DNA of 64,000 nucleotides from Sphingomonadaceae bacterium OTU29LAMAA1 (GCA_024072375.1 CP099617.1:3107001-3171000); one strand, 5' to 3'. Shown: positions 36,821 to 46,295, counted from the stretch's first letter. Translations and numbers: made by a program. Notes: a model not told the origin generated them from the sequence alone.

Positions 36821-39585
36821 AGGCGCACGGTCGTGTCGGGTACGCCCGCGGCATGGACGGTCAGCGTAATCGGGCCGCGCTGTCCGGGTTTCGCCCGCAC
36901 GATGGCGAGCGCCTTGCCATTGAACAGGCGGCGCCGGATCGACGGGAAAGCGGTGAAGTCGGTCGGGTCGCCGTTGTCGGTCGCGACGACCTCTCCCGGA
37001 CCATCGATGGCGAACTGCAGCTCGCGTTTGTCGGCGGGTACCGGATTGCCGGCGGCATCGTGCAGGGCCACACTGACGAACGACAGGTCCCGACCATCGG
37101 CGGCGATAGTCCCGCGATCGGCGAGCGCAGCGATCGTCGCGGCGGTGCCGGCAGTCCGGACGACCTGCTCGGCCCACGTCTTGCCGGCCTTGTACGTCAC
37201 CACCCGGATGGTGCCGGGCGCATAGCGGACGTAATCCCAGCGAAAGCGATATTGATAGGGCAGCTTCTTTTGCCGGCCCTGCGACACCCCGTTGACGAAC
37301 AGCTCCGCCTCATCCGCCGAACTGAACGCATGGACCGGTGTCACCTGTCCTTCGCGTCCCGGAAACGTCCAGTGCGGCAGGACGTGGACGAAGCGCTCGT
37401 CCGGCCGCCACCGTGCCTTGTAGAGCCAGTAGCGATCCTTCGGAAAACCGGCGAGGTCGACGATGCCGAAATAGGAGCTGCGCGATTCGTAGAACGGCGC
37501 CGGTTCGCCTAGATAGTCGAACCCCGTCCAGACGAACTCGCCGGCGACGAAGGGGTTCTGGTCCTGCGCCGACCATGTGCGGTCGGCCGACCCGCCGAAG
37601 TCGCTGGCGAAGATCTCATAGGCGCTGATCTGGCGCGTGTCCCAGTCGGCACCGACCCCAGGGCGCACCGGATTGCTGTTCGCGCCGGGGACCGGAAACT
37701 GATATTCGCCGCGGCTGCTATAGGCGGCGGCGCTCTCCGAACTGAAGATGACCTTGTCGGGATGCCGCGCGCGGAAGATCGGAAAGGTCGGCGCGCGGGT
37801 CCGGACCCCGGCACCCTGGTAATTCAGCGCGACCACATCGAAGGCGGAGGCATAGGCCGAGCCTGCTGCTCCGGTGTTCATCGCGGCGAAGACCGGGCGG
37901 GTGGCGTCCTCGTCATGGGCGATGCCGACCAGCCGGCGTGCGATCGCTGCGCCCTTGCCGTCGTCATTCTGTTCGGGAACCTCGTTGCCCACGCCCCACA
38001 GGATCACCGACGGGTGATTGGCGTCGCGCCGGATCATCGCACGCAGATCCTGCTCCGACCAGTCGTCGAAGATCAAATGGCTGTCGAGCGGGGTCTTGCG
38101 GCGTTGCCAGGCGTCGAAAATCTCGCTGGCGACCAGCATGCCCATCCGGTCGGTCATGTCGAGCAGTTCGGGCGCGACGGGATTGTGGCTGGTGCGGATC
38201 GCGTTGACGCCCATCGCCGCGAGGATATCCAGCTGTCGCTGCGCCGCGCGCGCGTTGAACGCGGCACCCAGCGCGCCGAGATCGTGATGCTGGTTGACCC
38301 CGTTCAGCATGACGTGTTCGCCGTTGACGATGACGCCGCGATTCGGATCGAAGGTGATCGACCGGACGCCGAAGCGCGTCTCGCAGGTGTCGATCACCCG
38401 GCCGTTCCGCTCAAGACTGGTCACCGCGACGTAGCGGTGGGGCCGCTGCATCGGCGGCGGCCCCCACAAGCGCGGGTTCGGCAGTGTCGCGCTGCGTGAG
38501 ATCGTCTCACGCCCTGCGGGCGCGATCGTCACATCGGCGGCGGGAATCCGTGCGACCGCAGCGCCGATGCGACGATCGTTGCCGTCGATTGCGAAGATGG
38601 CGGTGCGTGCGGTGACCTGCGCGGGCGTCGTACCATTGTTCTCGACCGCCACGGCCAGTTCGATGCGGGCGGCCGCGGCGGACACCTGCGGCGTCTTTAC
38701 CCGGCTGCCCCATTGTGCCACCCTCACGGGGTCGGCGGTGGTCAGCCACACGTTGCGGTAGATCCCGCCGCCCGGATACCAGCGCGAGGATTCCATCGGG
38801 TTGTCGAGCCGGATCGCCAGCTGGTTGACCCCGCCGGGTACCACATACGGCGTCAGGTCGACCTGCCAGCTGTTGTACCCATAGGGCCAGCCGCCGGCGA
38901 GCTTGCCGTTGATCCAGACCGCCGCGTGCGACATCGCGCCGTCGACCTCCAATATGATGGCCTTGCCGCGCGAGGCGGCGGGGATCGCGAGCGACCGGCG
39001 ATACCAGCCGACGCCCCAGCTGGTCAGTCGCCCCATGCCGCCGAACGGCCCTTTGCGCAGGAACGGTCCGCCGATCGCCCAGTCGTGTGGCAGGGTGACA
39101 CGCTGCCACACGCTGTCGTCGAAGCGCGCCGCGACATAGGGGTGGTCGCTGCCCGGATGGCCCGCGGGGCGGACGTGGCGTCGCGCCGGATCGCTCAGGA
39201 AGGCGTTGCCGCTGGGCAGGATATAAGGACGCAGGATGCCGGCGCCGCGCGCCTGCTCGCCACCCATGCCACCGGCATCGAAATCCGCGCCATCGGGACG
39301 CAACCGAAGCTCCGGCCGCACCTCGTAGCGCAGGTCGACCTTGCTGCCGGCCGGGTCGCCCATGTGGAAATGCCAGCCGTCGTTGATCGACACGCGGCTG
39401 CGCTGCGCATGCGCCGGTTGCTGGACGACGATCGCGATCAGCATCGCCAGCGCTGCCCGCGACCACGCATATCCATGACCCGGCCGCGATGCGCGCTCCC
39501 GGAGAACGGTGAAAAGCGCATTGGAGATCGTGAGCGTACCGGCGATACCCGGCATCGCTGCGGACGCGTTCCGCAGGATGTTCAT
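36808..39585 (-). CDS. GH2-family beta-galactosidase-like enzyme with DUF4982-type C-terminus
   Basis: 925 residues from the ATG at 39585, supported by GGGGGAG just upstream. The hydrophobic export segment is unusually far in (AALAMLIAIVVQQPAHAQ, about residues 44-61), so the real signal may begin later. Domain order is a sugar-binding jelly roll (VTLPHDWAIGG, GWYRRSL), an Ig-like domain and a TIM barrel with acid/base E535 (VGNEVPE) and nucleophile E617 (FSSESAAAY). Ig-like DUF4982-type domains follow (HAFSSADEAELFVNG, LFNGKALAIV). It cleaves a terminal beta-galactoside or related sugar from hemicellulose side chains. First gene of the operon leading to GH115 and manD, under a TTGGT/ACCAA operator. 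Confidence 0.9.
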   Translation of the reverse strand: MNILRNASAAMPGIAGTLTISNALFTVLRERASRPGHGYAWSRAALAMLIAIVVQQPAHAQRSRVSINDGWHFHMGDPAGSKVDLRYEVRPELRLRPDGADFDAGGMGGEQARGAGILRPYILPSGNAFLSDPARRHVRPAGHPGSDHPYVAARFDDSVWQRVTLPHDWAIGGPFLRKGPFGGMGRLTSWGVGWYRRSLAIPAASRGKAIILEVDGAMSHAAVWINGKLAGGWPYGYNSWQVDLTPYVVPGGVNQLAIRLDNPMESSRWYPGGGIYRNVWLTTADPVRVAQWGSRVKTPQVSAAAARIELAVAVENNGTTPAQVTARTAIFAIDGNDRRIGAAVARIPAADVTIAPAGRETISRSATLPNPRLWGPPPMQRPHRYVAVTSLERNGRVIDTCETRFGVRSITFDPNRGVIVNGEHVMLNGVNQHHDLGALGAAFNARAAQRQLDILAAMGVNAIRTSHNPVAPELLDMTDRMGMLVASEIFDAWQRRKTPLDSHLIFDDWSEQDLRAMIRRDANHPSVILWGVGNEVPEQNDDGKGAAIARRLVGIAHDEDATRPVFAAMNTGAAGSAYASAFDVVALNYQGAGVRTRAPTFPIFRARHPDKVIFSSESAAAYSSRGEYQFPVPGANSNPVRPGVGADWDTRQISAYEIFASDFGGSADRTWSAQDQNPFVAGEFVWTGFDYLGEPAPFYESRSSYFGIVDLAGFPKDRYWLYKARWRPDERFVHVLPHWTFPGREGQVTPVHAFSSADEAELFVNGVSQGRQKKLPYQYRFRWDYVRYAPGTIRVVTYKAGKTWAEQVVRTAGTAATIAALADRGTIAADGRDLSFVSVALHDAAGNPVPADKRELQFAIDGPGEVVATDNGDPTDFTAFPSIRRRLFNGKALAIVRAKPGQRGPITLTVHAAGVPDTTVRLTAR

Positions 39586-39610
39586 TCGCTACACTCCCCC
39601 TAGACGGATC

Positions 39611-39649
39611 ATTGGTAGGTTCAATAACGCCGCGATGTTGGACCAATAT
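39611..39649. promoter_or_regulatory. UxuR-like operator pair upstream of GH2
   Basis: ATTGGTAGGTTCAAT (39611-39625) and ATGTTGGACCAATAT (39635-39649) are copies of a TTGGN/ACCAA palindrome, centres 24 bp apart, just before the GH2 start. E. coli UxuR/ExuR boxes have the same TTGGT...ACCAA core. Further copies lie at 39750, 40631 and 40653. Confidence 0.7.
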
Positions 39650-39677
39650 GCTTGAGGACCCCCCCCCAAGTCAACAG

Positions 39678-39699
39678 AGCTTGCCTGCAAAGGCAAGCT
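39678..39699. other. Perfect 9-bp hairpin with GCAA loop
   Basis: AGCTTGCCT (39678-39686) pairs with AGGCAAGCT (39691-39699) across the tetraloop GCAA. A run of nine C residues (39659-39667) lies just to its left. It sits in the middle of the divergent GH2/GntR promoter region. Function unknown; a T-run typical of terminators is absent. Confidence 0.6.
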
Positions 39700-39749
39700 A
39701 ATGGCATCAATCGTCGCGAGGCCAGACGATCGCAATTGATCTTTGGCGA

Positions 39750-39764
39750 ATTGGACCTACCAAT
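39750..39764. promoter_or_regulatory. UxuR-like operator upstream of the GntR gene
   Basis: ATTGGACCTACCAAT, a near-perfect palindrome, reverse-complement match to the site at 39611 apart from one base. It lies about 55 bp before the preferred GntR start at 39818, so autoregulation is likely. Confidence 0.68.
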
Positions 39765-39817
39765 CTCCGCATAACCGATGCTCACGAATGGGCGTCGTGT
39801 CCGGGACGGCGGTGATC

Positions 39818-40573
39818 ATGGCGAGCGGCAACAAACTGTATAAGACGATAGCCCAGCAACTCCTCGCGCAGTTGCAATCGGGGCGTTACGCGGTCGGGCA
39901 ACGACTGCCGACGGAGCGCGATCTCGCCACCGAATATCAGGTCAGTCGCAACACGGTGCGTGAGGCCCTGATCGTGCTGGAGGCGCGGGGCTGGATCGAT
40001 ATCGCGCATGGCCGGGGCGTAGAAGTGCTGCGAATCACCAGCGAAAATCCGATCGGCTTCCAGGATTCGGAGATCGGATCGTTCAAGCTGATCGAGGCGC
40101 GGCGCGTGATCGAGGGCGAGGTCTGTGCGCTGGCCGCGTCGGGAACCACCCCGGGCGATCTCGAACGGCTCGAGGACCTGCTGCAATCGATGACGGATGC
40201 CAATCGCGAAACCGCCGAGCGGGCGGATCGCGAGTTCCATCTGACGATCGCCAGGGCGACCGACAACGAGGCCATCGTCGCCATCGTTCAGAGCCTGTGG
40301 GACTGGCGTTACTGGTCCGCTTCGGCGAAGCAGCTGCTCGTCGATGTGGCGGACAACGGGATGCAGGACCGCATCGTCGAACATCGTGCCATCGTCGATG
40401 CCCTGAAGTCCGCATCTGCCGGGGCGGCGCGAACGGCGATGCGCAACCATCTCGATCGTGTTCGCGACCATCTGCTCGCCTCCATCGAAATGGCCGAGAT
40501 CAGGAAAATCCAGAGCGCCAGTTCGCAGCGCGGGCTCAGCCTGAAGGAGCGGGCACGCAATATCGACGGCTGA
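39818..40573 (+). CDS. FadR/GntR-family regulator, UxuR-like (FCD domain)
   Basis: 251 residues from the ATG at 39818 (MASGNKLYKTIAQQLLAQLQ); ATG 39788 and a TTG at 39743 are in frame but overlap or crowd the operator. The winged helix is at about residues 5-75 (QRLPTERDLATEYQVSRNTV, REALIVLEARGWIDIAHGRG). An FCD domain follows (LIEARRVIEGEVCALAASG, REFHLTIARATDNEAI, EHRAIVDALKSAS). N-terminal HTH and FCD together with neighbouring ManD and GH115 suggest sensing of a glucuronate pathway acid, as UxuR/ExuR do. Five TTGGT/ACCAA palindromes flank it. It is divergent from the GH2-GH115-manD-MFS operon and co-directional with the TBDR. Confidence 0.9.
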   Translation: MASGNKLYKTIAQQLLAQLQSGRYAVGQRLPTERDLATEYQVSRNTVREALIVLEARGWIDIAHGRGVEVLRITSENPIGFQDSEIGSFKLIEARRVIEGEVCALAASGTTPGDLERLEDLLQSMTDANRETAERADREFHLTIARATDNEAIVAIVQSLWDWRYWSASAKQLLVDVADNGMQDRIVEHRAIVDALKSASAGAARTAMRNHLDRVRDHLLASIEMAEIRKIQSASSQRGLSLKERARNIDG

Positions 40574-40603
40574 CGATTTGCGTCGATATCGAACCGATAG
40601 TTC

Positions 40604-40667
40604 TTGACTGGACGAACTGCATCCTCTTAGTTTGGTCGGACCACGATGATAATGTGGACCAACCAAT
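40604..40667 (+). promoter_or_regulatory. TBDR promoter with two UxuR-like operators
   Basis: A plausible -35 TTGACT (40604-40609) and a weak -10 around 40627-40632 are followed at once by TTGGTCGGACCA (40632-40643) and TGTGGACCAACCAAT (40653-40667). The sites would cover the start of transcription, so the GntR protein should act as a repressor. The TBDR starts at 40808. Confidence 0.65.
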
Positions 40668-40807
40668 AAATGTTCAGAAGACAGGGGCGATCGTCAGGTT
40701 CGGTTGATGTACCGGAGCAAAGGACCCGACGCGCCATCGTCCCCGTCACCGGCAACGCACACCTGCGGCCGGCCACACCCTGAACGATCAGAACGGGAGA
40801 GGGGCGG

Positions 40808-43800
40808 ATGGCGAAGGATAACAGGGGTCGGTGCCGGATGGCGGCGACATCGTCATGGGCGGTGCTGGGTCTGATGCTGGCAAGCAGTGCCGGCGAGGCG
40901 GCAGCGGCGCCGCTGCAACAATCGGGCACGATCGACGCGCGAACGTCACCGGGCGTCTCCCGATCCACGCCGAAACCCACGACCGGTTCGGCCGAGCAGG
41001 GTGTCGAGATCGACGACATCGTGGTCGTCGGCGCCCGCGCCAGCCAGCAGTCGGCGATCGCACGCAAGCGCAACGCCCGCACCGCGACGGATTCCATCGT
41101 CGCCGACGACATCGGCTCCTTCCCGGATCGCAACGTCAACGAAGCGATCTCGCGCATTCCCGGCGTCGCGCTCAGCCGCAACGGGTTCGGTGAGGGTACC
41201 GAAGTCGCCGTCCGCGGCAACGGACCTGACCTGACCCGCGTCGAACTGGACGGTCTGGGCGTGCTGGGCACCAATATCCCCGGCGGCAACGGCGGCGCGC
41301 GCAGTGCCGATCTTCGCGAACTGCCCGCCGAACTCATCAAGAGCGTGGACGTCGTCAAGGGATCCACCGCCGACATGACCGAAGGATCGCTCGGCGGCAC
41401 GATCCAGATCAAGACGCGCTCGGGCCTCGACTTCAAGAAGCCGTATTTTTCGGTTCGGGCGGGTGGGCAACGGACCACGCTGGGGGACCGCTGGTCCCCC
41501 GACGTCAACGTCGTGGCCACGCGCAAGTTCTTCAACGATCGGCTGGGCGTCATCGGCAGCGTCAACCGCACCGATATCCAGCTTCAACAGCATTTTCAGG
41601 AAAACGTCAGCTCGGGTGCCCGTGGCTATCTGCGCCGGTTCGATTTCGACAATTCGCCCGCCAAGACGTTCGCGTTCAACCTCGATACGCTTTCGGCTGA
41701 CCGGGAGTCGGACACCGTGTTCGGCAACAGCCTCGAAACGCCGCGCACCCTGCTCACCAAATCCGCCGGTGCCACTTCCAAGGCGCAGTGCCTGCAATTG
41801 TTTCCGGATCTCGCGCAGGTCGGCAGCAACAACAACCAGCGGATCCAGCGCATCTTGGAGCAGAGAACGTGCCTCAACCAGTGGAACGACTATCTCCCTG
41901 AGAATTTTCGTCAGCTGGTGACGAGCAACGACGAGATCCGCACGTCGGTCGATCTGCGTGCCGATTATCAGGTGACGGACGATTTCGTCGTCTACGGCAA
42001 GGTGAACCAGAGCAGCCGATCGGGTAACGACCGGCAGCGCGCCTTTTCGTCGGGCGGCATACCCGCCGCACAGGCTGCCGGCACCTTCTCTCCGACCGGC
42101 ACCTATCCGCAGCTGAATGCGATCAACCCCACCGCACCGGGCGGGCCGGGCGCCTATCTGCTGGTCGATCCGGTGTTCGGCACCACGCAATACAATATCA
42201 GCACCACGTCGGTCGCCAATATCGTGCCGCTTCGTGGCGATGTCCTCAACGTCCTGCCCGGCAGCGTCGCGGTCGATTCGATGCACAATGTGACGCGGTT
42301 CACGACGACCAACAACAGGGCGGGCGTCGACCAGATCGACAACAATACCGAAATCAGGACCCGCTACGCGCAGCTCGGCGGCGACTATGTCGGCGAGCGG
42401 CTTGAGATCAACGCGATGGCCGGCATCTCGCTGGCCGATTCGACGCGGGAGGATTTTCGCACCAGCCGTTCGACGTTCGTGGGCGACGTGACCGCATCGA
42501 TCACGCCGAGCGGCCTGTGGTCGTTGACACTGCCGGAGGGGGTGGATCTCAACGATCCGCAGCGATACGTGCAAATATCCCCGGCCACCTGTCTGGCGAC
42601 GCAGCCTGCCGGGTTCCCGCGCACGGCACCGGGCTGCGCCGCGGTGAACCCGGTCGATCCGGCATTCGGGGTCAATGCCAACCCCAATCGCTACACGGTC
42701 GGGCAATTGCCGCTGACGTCGGCCAACACCCAGCTCACCTACACGCCGCAGATCCTGGAAACGTCGGAAAGGAACGGCAGGTTCGACGCCGCCTACCGCA
42801 CTGACGACATCCTGCCGTTCATCAAGCGGGTGAAGGCCGGCTTGCAATATCGCGATCGCCGGATCGAACGGTGGGGCGGCGGTGGATATGAGGCGACGGG
42901 ACCGCGTGGAACCTTCGGCACCGCCGGCTATGTCGCGCCGGTGCGGGTGCCGACCGCCAACGTCCGTGGCCAGCTGTTCGCCTGCGAAGATACCGCGGGA
43001 TCGCGTGCTCCGGGCGGGCGGCCCTGCGTGTTCGGCTTCACGCCCTCCGCCGATCCGACAGCCTCCCGTTCGGGTAACGAGGTGGTGACGCCGCAACAGC
43101 TGCGCGATCTGTTCGCAGGCTCGGTTGAACCCGCGACCGTCGGCTTCTTCAACGGCTATCCGGGCGCGTCGGTCGGCAGCACCCGCGACGGCGTCCTGCC
43201 GCAGAAGATCTTTCAGCAACTCGATGCCTACAAGTTCATGAATCTCGACTGCGTCAAAGTGTGCGCGGGCAGCGACGGCCAGCAGTACGACCAGCCGAAG
43301 ACCGAGACGATGGAGGTTACCAGGAACGTCTATGTCATGGCGGACGCGGAACAGGACCTGCCGATCGGGCTGCGCTTCACCGGCAACGCCGGCGTGCGCG
43401 GCGTTTTCACCGACGTTCGCGGCACCGGCTTTCTCACCTTGCGGGTCCGGACGTATGCGGATCCTGCCACCAATGCGTTTCAGGACGCCGTTTTCCGACA
43501 GAACGTGACGTTCAGGAACAGGACGACCGACTGGCTGCCGACGTACAACGCCAATCTGTGGGCGTTCGACGACAAGCTGGTGGTCCGCACCTATGGCGGC
43601 AAGACCGTGGCGCGCCCGAACGTCGGCACACTGCTGCCGGCGGGCGAATGCATCCTCGACGAACGCATCCTTCAGGACGATTCGCTCCCGAGCGGATGCA
43701 CCGGCCGGATCGGCAATCCGGGGCTCAGCCCGTTCACGTCGTGGAACTACAATTACAGCCTAGAATATTATCCCAACCGCGACACGTCGATTTCCTTCGC

Positions 43801-44536
43801 CTATTTCGTTCAGGACGTGAAGATCGGCAACCCGGTCGCCTCGACGGCGGACCGGGCGGTGTTCGCCGAAAGCGACCAGATCAACCCGATCACCGGTCAG
43901 CCGGTCGCCGCCACGGTCTTCAGCATCCCGACCTTCGAGAATGGCCCCGGCTACAAGCGCAAGGGCTGGGAAGTGGCGATTCGCACCGCCTTCACCTTCC
44001 TGCCGTGGATCTTGCGCCATACCGGCGCCGACTTCAACATCTCGTCCGCCAAGTCCGATACCGAGATCGGTGGTATCCGCGCACCGCTGACCGGCGCCGT
44101 ACAATTGCCGACCAACGAATCGAAATACTTCATCAATGCGTCGATCTGGTATGACGACAGCAAGTTCAACGCGCGCCTCGCCTACCAGCGGCGGACGAGC
44201 CAGTTCACCTGCATCACACCGTGTGGCGGCAACACGGTCGACTTCAACTATCCCGGCGACGGCTATACCAACGTCCGCAATCCGCTTGCCGGCGACGGCT
44301 ATAATCCGGGGTCGCCATCCTACACCGACGCCACGACCTATATCGACGCCAAGGTCGCCTATAACTTCACCCGTAATTTCCAGATCTATGCTGAAGGCCG
44401 CAACCTGAAGAGGCAGGGGGTGATCAAGGTTCTCGACGCCAGTCAGAACTTTGCGGACGGAACGCCCAAGGTCCAGCGCCTGTCCTATGGCGGTGTCCGC
44501 GTGCTGGTCGGCGGCCGGATGCAGTTCGGAAACTAG
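40808..44536 (+). CDS. TonB-dependent receptor (very large, carbohydrate-type)
   Basis: 1242 residues, at the upper end for TBDRs. A signal peptide (about 1-33, SSWAVLGLMLASSAGEAAAA), a TonB-box-like DIVVVGARASQQSA, and a plug with SFPDRNVNEAISRIPGVAL and VAVRGNGPDLTRVELDGLG are visible. A long barrel with large inserts (about residues 330-480 and 700-800) closes with VRVLVGGRMQFGN. Loop regions contain several Cys pairs. It should import glucuronoxylan-type oligosaccharides for the periplasmic GH115 and GH2. It shares the UxuR-like operator with that operon and is followed by a strong palindromic terminator. Confidence 0.93.
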   Translation: MAKDNRGRCRMAATSSWAVLGLMLASSAGEAAAAPLQQSGTIDARTSPGVSRSTPKPTTGSAEQGVEIDDIVVVGARASQQSAIARKRNARTATDSIVADDIGSFPDRNVNEAISRIPGVALSRNGFGEGTEVAVRGNGPDLTRVELDGLGVLGTNIPGGNGGARSADLRELPAELIKSVDVVKGSTADMTEGSLGGTIQIKTRSGLDFKKPYFSVRAGGQRTTLGDRWSPDVNVVATRKFFNDRLGVIGSVNRTDIQLQQHFQENVSSGARGYLRRFDFDNSPAKTFAFNLDTLSADRESDTVFGNSLETPRTLLTKSAGATSKAQCLQLFPDLAQVGSNNNQRIQRILEQRTCLNQWNDYLPENFRQLVTSNDEIRTSVDLRADYQVTDDFVVYGKVNQSSRSGNDRQRAFSSGGIPAAQAAGTFSPTGTYPQLNAINPTAPGGPGAYLLVDPVFGTTQYNISTTSVANIVPLRGDVLNVLPGSVAVDSMHNVTRFTTTNNRAGVDQIDNNTEIRTRYAQLGGDYVGERLEINAMAGISLADSTREDFRTSRSTFVGDVTASITPSGLWSLTLPEGVDLNDPQRYVQISPATCLATQPAGFPRTAPGCAAVNPVDPAFGVNANPNRYTVGQLPLTSANTQLTYTPQILETSERNGRFDAAYRTDDILPFIKRVKAGLQYRDRRIERWGGGGYEATGPRGTFGTAGYVAPVRVPTANVRGQLFACEDTAGSRAPGGRPCVFGFTPSADPTASRSGNEVVTPQQLRDLFAGSVEPATVGFFNGYPGASVGSTRDGVLPQKIFQQLDAYKFMNLDCVKVCAGSDGQQYDQPKTETMEVTRNVYVMADAEQDLPIGLRFTGNAGVRGVFTDVRGTGFLTLRVRTYADPATNAFQDAVFRQNVTFRNRTTDWLPTYNANLWAFDDKLVVRTYGGKTVARPNVGTLLPAGECILDERILQDDSLPSGCTGRIGNPGLSPFTSWNYNYSLEYYPNRDTSISFAYFVQDVKIGNPVASTADRAVFAESDQINPITGQPVAATVFSIPTFENGPGYKRKGWEVAIRTAFTFLPWILRHTGADFNISSAKSDTEIGGIRAPLTGAVQLPTNESKYFINASIWYDDSKFNARLAYQRRTSQFTCITPCGGNTVDFNYPGDGYTNVRNPLAGDGYNPGSPSYTDATTYIDAKVAYNFTRNFQIYAEGRNLKRQGVIKVLDASQNFADGTPKVQRLSYGGVRVLVGGRMQFGN

Positions 44537-44549
44537 TGGCCGGCACCGG

Positions 44550-44579
44550 ACGGGCCGCCTGTCATGACAGGCGGCCCGT
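44550..44579 (+). terminator. Perfect 30-bp palindrome, probable terminator of the TBDR gene
   Basis: Begins ACGGGCCGCCTGTCA and continues with its exact complement to 44579, 13 bases after the TBDR stop. It can form a very stable GC-rich hairpin, followed by only two or three T residues. The dehydratase remnant begins within about 20 bp. Confidence 0.7.
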
Positions 44580-44599
44580 TGTCGGCCTCTTCCGGCGAA

Positions 44600-45253
44600 G
44601 GCCGACGGCGGAGATGCAGACGAGCGCCACCGCGTTGCTCGCGACGAGACGCCGGAAATCCATGGCGCGGAGCATTTGCTGTACGCGCGGTCCGATGCGA
44701 CGACCGCCGCCAGGTTGCGGGCCAGACTGGAATGGTGGGAGGACTACACCCGCCGCCACGATGCGGAGATGGACAACAACCCCTCACCGGGCAACAAGGC
44801 GGGCGGGCTGACCACCATTCTGGAGAAATCGCTTGGTGCCGTGTCGAAGGGCGGCAGCGCACCGTTGGCCGACGTGATCGGCTATGCGGAGCCGGTGGTG
44901 ACGCCGGGGCTGGCGTTTATGGACAGTCCGGGGTTCGACCCGTGTTCCGCCACCGGGCAGGTGGCGTCCGGCGCGACGCTGATCGTCTTCACCACGGGGC
45001 GCGGATCGGCGTTGGGCTACAAACCCTCGCCGTCGATCAAGCTGGGGTCGAACACCGCATTGTTCGAGCGGACGGCGGAGGACATCGACCTCGATCGCGG
45101 CACGATCGTATCCGGCGGTGCGAGTGTCGAGGATATGGGAACGGAGATACTGGACCTGATGCTGCCGTCGCATCCGGGCAACAGACGTGCAGCGAGGCGC
45201 TGGGATATGGCGGCGCCGAATTCGTGCCGTGGCAGATCGGAGCGGTGATGTGA
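44600..45253 (+). pseudogene. UxaA-family (altronate/sugar-acid) dehydratase remnant, 5'-truncated and frameshifted
   Basis: Matches only the C-terminal part of UxaA-type dehydratases. The segment ATALLAT (to about 44645) is in one frame. ETPEIHGAEHLLYARS through NNPSPGNKAGGLTTILEKSL, GYAEPVVTPGLAFMDSPGFD and SATGQVASGATLIVFTTGRG is in a second. The ending SEALGYGGAEFVPWQIGAVM is in a third, the switch lying near 45160-45170. Some 300 N-terminal residues are missing, and the fragment starts right after the TBDR terminator. UxaA relatives dehydrate altronate, galactarate and, in some bacteria, other sugar acids such as fuconate. The adjacent fucose-type genes make the last plausible. It cannot make an active enzyme. 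Confidence 0.85.
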
Positions 45254-45297
45254 CGGCGGGCCTGGCCATGACCCGGCCGAGCGGGGCGGCGACGTCC

Positions 45298-46295
45298 ATG
45301 CCGTTCGTCACCCGCCATGCCGCGCGCATCGACCTGACCCGGATCGGCTTCGGCGCGGCGCCGATCGGCAACATGGGCCGGCCGATGGCGTATGCGGATG
45401 CGATCGCGACCGTTACCACGGCGCTCGACCTCGGGTTACGGCATGTCGACGTCGCGCCGCTCTATGGCCATGGGCTGGCGGAATGCCGGGTCGGCGAGGC
45501 GTTGAGCGGGCGGACCGACGTGATGCTGTCGACCAAGGTCGGCGGGCTGCTGATATCGTGCGCATCCGGCGCACAGGACAGCGGCATCTACGTCGACGTG
45601 CCGGATGTAAGGGTTGCGTTCGACTATAGCTACGATGGCGTGATGCGGTCGTACGAGGCGAGCCTGAAGCGGCTGGGCCGGGCTGTCGACATCCTTTACG
45701 TCCATGACATCGACGCATCCGCGCACGGTGATAGCACGGGCGCGGATGCCCGCATCGCCGAACTGGTCGATGGCGGCGGCTGGCGGGCGCTGACCGAATT
45801 GCGCGCCGCCGGCGATGTGCGGGCGATCGGTGCGGGCGTCACGAGGTGCGGGCCTGCCGGCGCCTGCTCGAGGTTGCGGACCCGGATCTGTTCCTGCTCG
45901 CCGGGCGCTATACGTTGCTCGACCAGCAGGCGCAGGACGACCTGTTGCCGCGCTGTCTGACGGACGGGGTGGGGATCGTGATCGGCGGACCATTCAACAG
46001 CGGTATTCTGGCGACCGGTACGGTTGCCGGCGCATGGTACGATTGCGTCGGCAGGCGAGGCGGTGATGGAGCGCACGCGAAGGCTCGACGCGGTACGCGT
46101 CGCCTGTGGCGTGCCGCTCGCCGCGGCGGGGCTCGCCTTTCCGTTGCGGCATCCCGCTGTCGTGTCCGTCATCCCGGCGGATGGACTCCGGATGAGGTCC
46201 GCCGCAACGTCGCACTGCTCGATCATCCGATCCCGCCCGCCCTGTGGCGCGATCTGGCCGGAGAAAGACTGATGCACCCGGACGTAACATGCTGA
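45298..46295 (+). pseudogene. Aldo/keto reductase (L-fucose / D-threo-aldose 1-dehydrogenase type) with three frameshifts
   Basis: The first frame (from about 45298, MPFVTRHAARIDLTRIGFGA) runs through RHVDVAPLYGHGLAECRVGE and ILYVHDIDASAH to GAGV near 45841. Homology jumps to EVRACRRLLEVADPDLFLLA in a second frame, to AGEAVMERTRRLDAVRVACG from about 46050 in a third, and back to TPDEVRRNVALLDHPIPPAL from about 46185. The first and third shifts look like single-base losses. The restored protein would be about 330 residues, and its stop would overlap the fucose mutarotase start by 7 bp, so it was part of the operon. It would oxidise L-fucose to the lactone. A clean alternative is sequencing error, but three errors in one gene beside another broken gene is unlikely. 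Confidence 0.85.

Noticed and set aside
44537..46295. Insertion sequence as cause of the broken dehydratase and reductase genes
   Set aside because: No transposase frame, terminal inverted repeats or target duplications were seen. The damage looks like small indels plus a 5' deletion.
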